64,000 nt of DNA from Providencia sp. PROV188 (GTDB lineage: Bacteria > Pseudomonadota > Gammaproteobacteria > Enterobacterales > Enterobacteriaceae). Of this stretch, positions 41,349 through 48,538 are shown piece after piece; the stretch's first letter is position 1, and each line of letters begins with the position of its first letter. Both the position numbers and the translations under genes were made by a program. The notes under the pieces are model-generated. The model was not told where the DNA came from. It saw nothing but the letters and a program-made list of their open reading frames with translations, and did no database searches. Location of the stretch: positions 3,596,001 through 3,660,000 of the forward strand of contig NZ_CP097291.1 in the NCBI RefSeq assembly GCF_027595165.1, in the 5' to 3' direction.

Positions 41349-41500
41349 CTATCCACATACCTAATTAAATGATTTGTGTATGTAAAAAAACAAAACATGT
41401 AGTGCTATAGCTCAAGTTATATGGCTGCATTTTAGGTTCACTCGGCCTGTGTATTCAGACAGAGTTAACGTTGTTAAGGGCTTTTGGGAAGGGCTTCAAA

Positions 41501-42874
41501 ATGCAACAGAATACCGTTCAAATGAAACGTGTACTGACCACCCCTGCGTTAGTATTTTTCGGGCTGGCCTATATGGTGCCACTCGGAATTTTTACCACCT
41601 ATGGACAAGTGACTGTATTAAGTGAAGGGCATCTGCCTATCGCTTATTTAATTACGCTCGCTGCTGTCTTCTTTACCGCCATGAGCTATTGCCGTATGAC
41701 CAGCGCACTCCCGCTTTCTGGGTCTGCTTATTCGTATGTGCAAAAAACCTTTGGTGGCACTCTTGGATTTCTTGTTGGTTGGGCACAACTGCTGGATTAT
41801 CTATTTCTGCCGATTATTAACTACATTGCGATTGGGATCTTTGTCCACGAAGCGTTCCCGAATATCCCAATGCCAGTGATAATCTGCTCAACCATCGCTG
41901 TTGTCAGCATCATGAACATTTTGGGTATCAAATTGGTATCTTGGATGAATATGCTGATTATTCTGATGCAATTTGTCTTCATCGCCATCTTCTTATACAT
42001 CTGCTTGCAAAACGCGATGGTACTGGATGTTGAAGCATTGATGGCACCGCTCACTGTGATGTCATCACAAGTGTCGGGGCTGTTTGCGGGTGCTGCGGTA
42101 CTGTGCTTAGCTTTCTTGGGCTTTGATGCTATTTCAACCATGGCCGAAGAGACAAAAGACGCACGCCGTGCTTTACCTAAAGCGATTTTATATACCGTAT
42201 TTATTGCGGGAGCCTTGTTTATTGCCATCTCTTACGGCGCACATTTAATGTATCCGGTATGGCAAGATTTTCTCCCTAATACGGATGTCGCCAGTATCGC
42301 GGTGATGCAGCAAGTGGGCGATAAAATGAAGTGGATCGGCGCCTCCTTGATGGCATCGAGCTTTATTACCGCTTATGTTATTGGTGTCTTTGCGTCTGCA
42401 ATGACTTCGCAAGCCAGTATCGTGCGTATTTTCTATGCAATGGGTCGTGAAGGTGTGTTACCTCGCTCAATCTTCGCGTATTTGCACCCACGCCTGAATA
42501 CACCGGTCTATTCCATTATCTTTGTGGCTGTGGCTTCGTTGATGTCACTGGTGTTATCACTCAGCATGGTTGCGTCGATGATTAGCTTTGGTGCGCTGAT
42601 AGCCTTTACCTTTGTGAACTTGTCAGTCATCAAACATTTCTACATCGACCGCAAAGCCTCCTTGGATAATACTAAGTTGCTCACTTGCCTGGTCATGCCA
42701 TCTATTGGGGTTGTTTTAACCTTGTGGTTATGGACAAGTTTAGATGCAGAAGCCTTCACAGTCGGCTTATGCTGGCTAGCGGCAGGGGCAGGCTACCTCA
42801 CGCTTCTGACTCATGGTTTTACTCGTCGTCCACCTGCTATCTCTGATGCCGAGACTGAGATGATTATCAATTAA
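41501..42874 (+). CDS. APC-superfamily permease, PuuP (putrescine importer)-like
   Basis: A 457-residue transporter with twelve predicted membrane segments. Strong likeness to PuuP in the first third: LVFFGLAYMVPLGIFTTYGQ, LPLSGSAYSYVQKTFGG, LGFLVGWAQLLDYLFLPIIN, and later LCLAFLGFDAISTMAEETKD, the APC signature. The substrate could be a polyamine, an amine or an amino acid; sequence cannot decide. ATG 41501 has GGGAAGGG at good spacing; an in-frame TTG at 41471 is less likely. It follows the structured leader and precedes an amidohydrolase, suggesting uptake and hydrolysis of one compound. Confidence 0.82.
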   Translation: MQQNTVQMKRVLTTPALVFFGLAYMVPLGIFTTYGQVTVLSEGHLPIAYLITLAAVFFTAMSYCRMTSALPLSGSAYSYVQKTFGGTLGFLVGWAQLLDYLFLPIINYIAIGIFVHEAFPNIPMPVIICSTIAVVSIMNILGIKLVSWMNMLIILMQFVFIAIFLYICLQNAMVLDVEALMAPLTVMSSQVSGLFAGAAVLCLAFLGFDAISTMAEETKDARRALPKAILYTVFIAGALFIAISYGAHLMYPVWQDFLPNTDVASIAVMQQVGDKMKWIGASLMASSFITAYVIGVFASAMTSQASIVRIFYAMGREGVLPRSIFAYLHPRLNTPVYSIIFVAVASLMSLVLSLSMVASMISFGALIAFTFVNLSVIKHFYIDRKASLDNTKLLTCLVMPSIGVVLTLWLWTSLDAEAFTVGLCWLAAGAGYLTLLTHGFTRRPPAISDAETEMIIN

Positions 42875-42897
42875 TCCTCCGGTACCTTTCGTTGATT

Positions 42898-42929
42898 ATG
42901 GGGAAGCTTATCTTCCCCATTGTTTTTTT
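42898..42929 (+). terminator. Strong intrinsic terminator between permease and amidohydrolase
   Basis: ATGGGGAAG (42898-42906) pairs with CTTCCCCAT (42912-42920), followed by TGTTTTTTT. It would limit read-through from the permease into the amidohydrolase. Confidence 0.85.
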
Positions 42930-42970
42930 GGTTCTGGCTCCGTAGGAGCCCCTGATACAGACGGTTTACG

Positions 42971-44692
42971 ATGAATAATAAAATTGCTGATGTTATTTAT
43001 TTCAACGGTTATATCTATACCGCAGACAGTCAAGATAGTGTTGTCGACGCTATCGCCTTGAAAGAAGGTTATATTCTTGCAACAGGGACTTCGGATGAAT
43101 TACATCAATATGTTGGTCCAGAAACTGAGAGCATCGACCTTGAAGGCAAGATGATGATGCCAGGGATCATTGATGGACATATGCACCCATTTTGGGGCGG
43201 CATTCAGCTGTTCGGCTGCCATCTTAATTACGAATCCCTGACTATCGACCAAATTTTACAGCGCGTGCAAGATCACCTAGATAAAGATCCTCGCACCGGC
43301 GAAAATGACTGGCTAAAAGTCACGGCATGGTTACGCCAAGGCATGTTACCAGCAGGTATTGATATGTACCGTGAAGACATGGACAAGCTCAATACTAAGC
43401 GCCCAGTGGTGTTGTTCTCTAATGACTGCCATACCCTCTTAGCCAATAGTCGCGCCCTCGAATTATTCGGGATCACCAAAGAGACTCCTGAGCCACCTGA
43501 TGGCAAAATCGGTAAATACGAGAATGGCGAACTTAACGGAATTTTAGAAGATGCGCCTGCCATGCGTGCTGCGGATAGCATCCCGTCTATTCGTGATGAG
43601 CAAGCGGTTGAAGTGGCTGAGTTAGTCCAAAAAGTATTGAATCAGCAAGGCGTTACCATGGTGATGGATGCCCGTGTTTCTGAGCAGCAATTAAGCGCGT
43701 TCCACCAACTTCAACAACGTGGTGAACTCACTTTGCGCTTCCAAGCTGCGCGCGAAATCACGCCTGATGATACCCCGAATGTGGCTGCCGTTGCGGCTGC
43801 TGTCGATAAAGCCGTGGCGTTCGCCAAAAAATGGCACCAAGCAGAGTGGACACCGACACCAGGTATCGGTCTGCGTAATATCAAAATGTTTGTGGATGGC
43901 GTGCTGCAATACCCAACCATGACCGCCTCATTATTACAGCCATACCGCGTGAACAAAGGAACTGATTCCGCCCCGAATTGGGTAGAAACCGATAACTACG
44001 GCGACCTCTATTTCACGGCTGGAATTCTGGATGAGCTACTCGAAAAAATCGCCGCAGCGGGTTACGATCCTCACTTACATACCGTCGGTGAAGGTGCCGT
44101 ATCTATCGTGCTGGATGCCATTGAAAAAATGCGAGCAGCTCACCCAGAGAAAGATATCCGCCCAGGCCTTGCCCATAATGAGCTGGTTGATGCCAAAGAT
44201 TATGCCCGTTTTGCACGCCTGAAAACCATTGCATGCTTATCATTCCAATGGGCTGCGCCAACACCAGAGCTGGCTGCATTCGAGAAAAACATGCTGGGTG
44301 AAACCCGCTTCCAGCAGCTAGAGCCGATCGCTAAGTTTATTGATGCAGGTGCGGTGGTTGCCTTTGGTAGTGACTGGCCAATCGATGATTTTGACGAATG
44401 GTATGACTTAAAAGTCGCCGCGACCCGCCGTGGTCGTGATATTAATGGTCAGCCAGCCCCAAGGCTGGATAACGACCGTGATATGACCGTGATCGAAGTT
44501 TTGCGTTCGGCAACGATTGATTCTGCTTATGCTCAACATCGTGAAGATGTTTTAGGATCACTTGAGGCAGGTAAATTCGCGGATATGATTGTGCTGGATC
44601 GCAATGTATTTACCATCCCAGCAGATGATATTGAAAATGTGAAAGTACTGCGCACTATTGTAGGCGGAAAAACAGTTCATATCGCGTCTTAA
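42971..44692 (+). CDS. YtcJ-family metal-dependent amidohydrolase
   Basis: A 573-residue amidohydrolase_3 (YtcJ/NfdA-like) enzyme. Metal ligands H70 and H72 are in PGIIDGHMHPFWGG; a mid-chain FVDGVLQYPTMTASLL, the His of PHLHTVGEGAVSIVLDAIE, and the late Asp in VAFGSDWPIDDFDEW complete the pattern. Characterised relatives deformylate N-substituted formamides or hydrolyse amide bonds; the substrate here is unknown. It probably works on what the upstream permease imports. The start has a poor ribosome binding site, and an AGGAG is buried in the small hairpin GGCTCC-GTA-GGAGCC about 20 bases upstream. Confidence 0.82.
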   Translation: MNNKIADVIYFNGYIYTADSQDSVVDAIALKEGYILATGTSDELHQYVGPETESIDLEGKMMMPGIIDGHMHPFWGGIQLFGCHLNYESLTIDQILQRVQDHLDKDPRTGENDWLKVTAWLRQGMLPAGIDMYREDMDKLNTKRPVVLFSNDCHTLLANSRALELFGITKETPEPPDGKIGKYENGELNGILEDAPAMRAADSIPSIRDEQAVEVAELVQKVLNQQGVTMVMDARVSEQQLSAFHQLQQRGELTLRFQAAREITPDDTPNVAAVAAAVDKAVAFAKKWHQAEWTPTPGIGLRNIKMFVDGVLQYPTMTASLLQPYRVNKGTDSAPNWVETDNYGDLYFTAGILDELLEKIAAAGYDPHLHTVGEGAVSIVLDAIEKMRAAHPEKDIRPGLAHNELVDAKDYARFARLKTIACLSFQWAAPTPELAAFEKNMLGETRFQQLEPIAKFIDAGAVVAFGSDWPIDDFDEWYDLKVAATRRGRDINGQPAPRLDNDRDMTVIEVLRSATIDSAYAQHREDVLGSLEAGKFADMIVLDRNVFTIPADDIENVKVLRTIVGGKTVHIAS

Positions 44693-44713
44693 GTATTTAA
44701 TTATCATTAATCT

Positions 44714-44741
44714 GATGAAGGCATAAAAATATGCCTTCATC
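44714..44741. terminator. Bidirectional terminator between the amidohydrolase and the orphan helical genes
   Basis: GATGAAGGCAT (44714-44724) pairs with ATGCCTTCATC (44731-44741) across an AT-rich loop. It can serve both converging genes. Confidence 0.75.
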
Positions 44742-44803
44742 TCAATCAATTAAGCCAGTAAGTTAAAACCAATAACTTTTTAGTCTAAAATAATAATTTA
44801 ATG

Positions 44804-45322
44804 CTAAAAGCCTGTTATATAAACAGGAACACCAAATAGGGCTTCATGATAGAAGCTAGTGATCTCTGCACTTTTAACATGATCTGAAATGCTGACTTCC
44901 TTATTCATGCGAGCAACACCCTCAGCAATACAACTTATTGATGTGTCGAAATTATGTTGGTCGTCCAACTTTACATACTCGGACTCCCATTTGTCGTAGA
45001 GTGCTTGATTGGTTAGCGGAAGTATATTGTAATTTCTATACTTATAAATTAATTTATCGGCCTCAATTAATTTAGCTTTTATTTCATTAATCTCGTTACA
45101 TTTTTCATCATATTCATTAATAAGTTCACCTCCCTCACCGGCATATTTATAATAATCCGTATAAGTATCTAAACAATTTACATTCTTATCAGGAGGCTCA
45201 GAAATTAAATAATTCCTTAATTTATTATGATTGAATTTCAATGAATCATATCTATCTTTCAATTCATTTCTTTCTTTTATCATCGAATCCAGATCTTCAT
45301 ACTTCTTCTTACGTGCTTTCAT
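44804..45322 (-). CDS. Orphan helical protein A (paralogue of B)
   Basis: A 172-residue protein of unknown function. Residues 1-100 are highly charged with heptad-like leucines, consistent with an antiparallel coiled-coil hairpin (KKKYEDLDSMIKERNELKDR and INEYDEKCNEINEIKAKLIE). The C-terminal end, SISDHVKSAE... LFGVPVYITGF, is shared with B. No signal peptide, membrane segment or known domain is visible. Base composition is more AT-rich than the core genes. A conserved hairpin lies 21-54 bases upstream of the ATG. Confidence 0.7.
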   Translation of the reverse strand: MKARKKKYEDLDSMIKERNELKDRYDSLKFNHNKLRNYLISEPPDKNVNCLDTYTDYYKYAGEGGELINEYDEKCNEINEIKAKLIEADKLIYKYRNYNILPLTNQALYDKWESEYVKLDDQHNFDTSISCIAEGVARMNKEVSISDHVKSAEITSFYHEALFGVPVYITGF

Positions 45323-45342
45323 TTATAATTTTATCCATATTG

Positions 45343-45376
45343 AAAGCATGACGCTCTTTATAAGAAGTCATGCTTT
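45343..45376 (-). promoter_or_regulatory. 5'-leader hairpin of gene A
   Basis: AAAGCATGAC (45343-45352) pairs with GTCATGCTTT (45367-45376), 14-base loop. It lies exactly as far from the start codon as the hairpin of gene B, with three compensatory pair changes between them. Confidence 0.65.
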
Positions 45377-45502
45377 TATTAAAAAGCAAAAACCAGATAA
45401 CAAAACATCTATTTAGCCGTTAACCAATAATGGAGTTTTGTCAATCAATTAAACCCGTAAGTTAAAACCAATAACCTCCTGATCTAAAATAATCATTTAA
45501 TG

Positions 45503-46051
45503 CTAAAAGCCTGTTGTATAAACAGGGACACCGAATATGACTTGATAATAAGAGTTTATGGTATCTGCACTTTTAACATGATCTGAAACGCTGACTTCCA
45601 TCTTCATGCTAGCACTGTTTTCAACTATACGATTTGCTGTTGTGTCAATATTGTATTGATGAGATGAGATTTTACCAAAATTCAATTTGCTATCCGAAAT
45701 AAATTTGCCTTCATCGTGCTCTATAATTGGTTGCTTAGCTTTCCTTATCAACCTATCATTATGCTCAGCTTCACGAATTAATTCACTGCTCTCCTTTATT
45801 TTAGCTTCTTTTTCTTTTATCCTGGCATTATTTTCATAATACTCATCAAAAACCTTACTTTGCTCAATTCTAAATTCATAATATTCTAAATCACTAGAAA
45901 AACCATCCCTATTCTTATTAAGAAACTCAGAATCCAAGCGTTCTTCTAATTTATAGTCATTATATCTCAGTACATTAACCTCATGTTCCAGTTCATATTT
46001 TTCCTTCCTTAGCAATTCAAGGAATTTATTGTTACTTTCAAGTTCATTCAT
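45503..46051 (-). CDS. Orphan helical protein B (paralogue of A)
   Basis: A 182-residue protein of unknown function. Two long charged helices are predicted (NNKFLELLRKEKYELEHEVN and ARIKEKEAKIKESSELIREA), then a C-terminal segment VSVSDHVKSAD... IFGVPVYTTGF nearly identical to that of A. The conserved C-terminus on a variable coiled-coil body suggests the tail is the functional or recognition part. ATG is preceded by GGATGAAG. No recognised domain, signal peptide or membrane segment is visible. Confidence 0.7.
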   Translation of the reverse strand: MNELESNNKFLELLRKEKYELEHEVNVLRYNDYKLEERLDSEFLNKNRDGFSSDLEYYEFRIEQSKVFDEYYENNARIKEKEAKIKESSELIREAEHNDRLIRKAKQPIIEHDEGKFISDSKLNFGKISSHQYNIDTTANRIVENSASMKMEVSVSDHVKSADTINSYYQVIFGVPVYTTGF

Positions 46052-46071
46052 TTATAACTTCATCCATGCTG

Positions 46072-46105
46072 AAAGAATTATTCCTTTCATAAGAAATAAT
46101 TCTTT
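46072..46105 (-). promoter_or_regulatory. 5'-leader hairpin of gene B
   Basis: AAAGAATTATT (46072-46082) pairs with AATAATTCTTT (46095-46105), 12-base loop, spanning 21-54 bases upstream of the start, the same as for gene A. Confidence 0.65.
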
Positions 46106-46109
46106 TATT

Positions 46110-46495
46110 AAAAAACCATCTGATTAGAGAGTACAAACTAGATAAAATATCCATTTAGCTATTATCATTAAGATTAATAATATAGATCAATTAAATTAAT
46201 AACAATCATTCACAATTTGAAAATAAATCATTATCAATACATCAATAGCTATTGAGAAATATAAAAAATTAAGTATTGCAACCCTACTTAATCGATACTA
46301 TTGATTAATTTTCAAATTATCAATAGACAATGTGAATTTAAACTTATTTTAGGAGCTAATTCAAAACCTGAAAAGAAATCAACGAAAATACTCATATAAA
46401 AAATTAAAGCCATAAAGTTAAAGAATGAAACATTTATTTATAAAGGAATTAATTTTAGGATAAAGATTAATTTTACACTTTTTTTCTTTCTCCTC
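46110..46495. other. AT-rich non-coding stretch with a large inverted repeat
   Basis: No credible gene. A 17-base inverted repeat with one mismatch (46214-46230 with 46302-46318) encloses a perfect palindrome TCAATAGCTATTGA (46242-46255) and a second hairpin ATTAAGTA/TACTTAAT (46068-class arms at 46268-46275 and 46285-46292). Together they could form a three-way junction or cruciform. The rtcB2 promoter starts at 46496. Confidence 0.5.
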
Positions 46496-46524
46496 TTGCA
46501 AAAGAAAAAAGTTCCCGTTAATAT
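46496..46524 (+). promoter_or_regulatory. Sigma70 promoter of the rtcB2-prfH operon
   Basis: TTGCAA (46496-46501), 17-base spacer, TAATAT (46519-46524). Transcription would begin near 46531, giving a leader of about 220 bases. Confidence 0.7.
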
Positions 46525-46536
46525 CCGCCGCGTTTT

Positions 46537-46556
46537 CATTCATTCATTCATTCATT
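46537..46556 (+). repeat. CATT tetranucleotide repeat, five copies
   Basis: Five perfect CATT units followed by near-copies (CAAT, CAATT). It lies in the predicted 5' leader, between the promoter and the leader-peptide ribosome binding site. Such tracts can vary in length by slippage. Confidence 0.8.
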
Positions 46557-46584
46557 CAATCAATTCACTGCAAGGAGGTTCATC

Positions 46585-46629
46585 ATGACAACAACTAATC
46601 AAACTCTTTGCGGGCAACCACAGAAATAG
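46585..46629 (+). CDS. Leader peptide (14 residues) upstream of rtcB2
   Basis: A 15-codon frame encoding MTTTNQTLCGQPQK. It is preceded by a perfect AAGGAGG (46572-46578) with a six-base gap to the ATG, much better than the ribosome binding site of rtcB2 itself. It stops 2 bases before the 19-base-period repeat array. I read it as a translated regulatory leader, but there is no homologue I can name. Confidence 0.5.
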   Translation: MTTTNQTLCGQPQK

Positions 46630-46631
46630 TC

Positions 46632-46679
46632 TTAAACGTTAAAAATAACCTTAGACGTTATAAATCGTTTTAAACGTTA
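46632..46679 (+). repeat. Three TTARACGTTA motifs with exact 19-base period
   Basis: TTAAACGTTA at 46632-46641, TTAGACGTTA at 46651-46660 and TTAAACGTTA at 46670-46679. Each contains ACGTT and is nearly palindromic. They lie between the leader peptide and rtcB2. Confidence 0.75.
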
Positions 46680-46749
46680 GTTCAGCTATCTTCTCAAAAC
46701 TTGCCTGCTAATCACCTTATTTTTCACATTAAAAATGAGTTAATAGCTT

Positions 46750-47883
46750 ATGGGCAATACCCTTCATTCTGTCGGTGAACACGTTAGTTATATCGCGACA
46801 GAATCTACATGGATTGAAAGTAAAGCAATCCAGCAATTACAAACAACCGCTAATTTACCCGACATGGTTTCTGTGGTCGGCATGCCTGACTTACACCCAG
46901 GACGTGGCTACCCAATTGGTGCAGCATTTTTCTCAGCTAAACGCTTCTATCCGGCGTTGGTTGGCAATGATATTGGCTGTGGCATGAGCCTGTTTCAAAC
47001 TGATATTAAGCGCGCCAAAGTTAACTTGGATAAGCTGGAAAAACAGCTGTCTGAAATGACGGATCATGCGCCATTAGAGTGGCTAAATGAACACGTTCCT
47101 GAGTCGATGAAATCCCATGATTTTATGACTTCGCTCAGTTCTATTGGTGGCGGTAACCATTTCGCGGAGTTTCAATCCGTCGATAAAATCATAAACCAAG
47201 AATTGTTTGAGCAAAGCGGTCTTGATAAACAAAAATTGTTATTACTCGTGCACAGTGGATCGCGTGGTTTAGGGCAATCTATTCTACGCCAGCATGTTGA
47301 GCAACATAGCCATAATGGGCTGGATGAACAATCCGATGATGCCAAGACTTACCTCAAAGCACACCAAGACGCGCTACAGTTTGCACAGATCAACCGCCAA
47401 TTGATTGGGCTGCGCATGATGCAGCAAGTTAAAGCTTCGGGGGAGCAGCGTTTCGACCTCAATCATAATCTTGTTGAGCCAAGCCGTATTGATGGCATTG
47501 ACGGTTGGCTACATCGCAAAGGTGCGACCCCATCCGATAGAGGTTTCGTGGTGATCCCCGGCTCTCGCGGTGACTACAGCTATTTAGTGGCGCCAGTTGC
47601 CAGTGATTTGAGCTTAAATTCCCTCGCTCATGGCGCTGGACGCAAGTGGATGAGAACGGAATGCAAAGGTCGTTTATCACATAAATATACGCCATTACAG
47701 CTATCCCGAACCACTTTAGGCAGCCGAGTTATTTGTGCAAACAAACAATTGATTTATGAAGAAGCACCGCAGTCCTATAAATCCATTGATACCGTTATCG
47801 AAAGCATGGTTGAGGTCGGCATTATTCAGGTTATTGCCCGCTTAGCGCCCGTGATCACCTATAAAACGAGCGGAGATTGTTAA
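46750..47883 (+). CDS. RtcB2-type RNA ligase of a PrfH-linked repair operon
   Basis: A 377-residue RtcB-family 3'-phosphate/5'-OH RNA ligase. Metal and guanylylation residues are present: D74 and C77 in GNDIGCGMSLF, H137 in GGGNHFAEF, H168 in LVHSGSRGLG, H239 in DLNHNLVEPS and H294 in LAHGAGRKWM. It is a little shorter than canonical RtcB (408). Pairing with prfH marks it as RtcB2, reported to reseal 16S rRNA cut in the decoding centre. The ribosome binding site is weak, and a two-codon frame (ATG AGT TAA, 46735-46743) ends just before it. Confidence 0.9.
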   Translation: MGNTLHSVGEHVSYIATESTWIESKAIQQLQTTANLPDMVSVVGMPDLHPGRGYPIGAAFFSAKRFYPALVGNDIGCGMSLFQTDIKRAKVNLDKLEKQLSEMTDHAPLEWLNEHVPESMKSHDFMTSLSSIGGGNHFAEFQSVDKIINQELFEQSGLDKQKLLLLVHSGSRGLGQSILRQHVEQHSHNGLDEQSDDAKTYLKAHQDALQFAQINRQLIGLRMMQQVKASGEQRFDLNHNLVEPSRIDGIDGWLHRKGATPSDRGFVVIPGSRGDYSYLVAPVASDLSLNSLAHGAGRKWMRTECKGRLSHKYTPLQLSRTTLGSRVICANKQLIYEEAPQSYKSIDTVIESMVEVGIIQVIARLAPVITYKTSGDC

Positions 47884-48494
47884 TGACATTATTACAGTTT
47901 TCCTCAGCTCAAGGACCCGATGAGTGCTGTATCGCCGTGGAAAAAGCGTTTTCTTGTTTTTTAAAAGAAGCCGCTTTGTTAGATGTTCAAGTTGATGTGT
48001 TGGAGTCTTTTCCATCCAAGCAGGGACTAAAGTCAGTGTTAGTCTCCTTAGAGGGGAAACAGAGCGAACAGCTGGTCAACGCGTGGAGTGGAACCGTTCA
48101 ATGGCAATGCCAAAGCCCTCTGCGACCACGCCATAAACGCAAAAACTGGTTTATTAGCATAATCACATTTGCGCCTATTCAGCCCCTAGAGGAGAGTGAA
48201 ATCGAATATGAATTCACAAAATCTCAAGGTGCCGGAGGTCAGCATGTGAATAAAACCTGTTCCGCGGTACGAGCCAAGCATGTCGCAACGGGGATCAGTG
48301 TGAAAGTCCAATCGGAGCGCAGCCAGCATGCAAATAAGAAACTGGCGAAAGAGCTAATCCATTGGAAGCTCAGTGAGTTTCAATCTCAGCAACTGAATTC
48401 CTTAGATAAGCAGCGCCATCTTTCTCATTATCAAATTGAGCGGGGCAATGCGTCATTAATGTTTGCTGGAAAAGAGTTTAAACGAGTTAATTAA
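47883..48494 (+). CDS. prfH: Peptide chain release factor homologue PrfH
   Basis: A 203-residue class I release-factor-like protein lacking the stop-codon-reading domain. The GGQ motif is at residues 118-120 in SQGAGGQHVNKTCSAVRAKH, followed by the basic family segment SERSQHANKKLAKELI. It frees nascent peptide from ribosomes with a damaged A site so that RtcB2 can repair them. ATG overlaps the rtcB2 stop as TAATG, so the two are translationally coupled. A possible in-frame TTG at 47877 is not needed. Confidence 0.92.
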   Translation: MTLLQFSSAQGPDECCIAVEKAFSCFLKEAALLDVQVDVLESFPSKQGLKSVLVSLEGKQSEQLVNAWSGTVQWQCQSPLRPRHKRKNWFISIITFAPIQPLEESEIEYEFTKSQGAGGQHVNKTCSAVRAKHVATGISVKVQSERSQHANKKLAKELIHWKLSEFQSQQLNSLDKQRHLSHYQIERGNASLMFAGKEFKRVN

Positions 48495-48499
48495 GTTAT

Positions 48500-48530
48500 G
48501 GGGAGCCACCGTAAGTCGGTGGCTTCCCAA
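48500..48530. terminator. Terminator between prfH and the converging orphan gene C
   Basis: GGGAGCCACCG, loop TAAGT, CGGTGGCTTCCC form a GC-rich stem just after the prfH stop. The T tract is weak on both sides. Confidence 0.7.
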
Positions 48531-48538
48531 TTTACTTC

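Larger units (their letters stand above)
44742..45530. repeat. Tandem duplication boundary repeats around paralogues A and B
   Basis: The sequence starting TCAATCAATTAA at 44742 recurs at 45441, 699 bases away. After each copy come closely similar non-coding bases (GTAAGTTAAAACCAATAAC), the stop codon region and the C-terminal codons. The two genes therefore arose by tandem duplication including about 60 bases of downstream DNA. Confidence 0.7.

Noticed and set aside
41447-41462. CTGT-N8-ACAG, a LexA-like sequence before the permease
   Set aside because: About one such match is expected by chance in 64 kb. The inner bases are not alternating AT, and a permease has no evident SOS role. It is also downstream of the promoter.
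46735-46743. Minimal two-codon frame ATG AGT TAA just before rtcB2
   Set aside because: It could aid re-initiation, but such short frames arise often by chance in AT-rich DNA. It is mentioned only under rtcB2.
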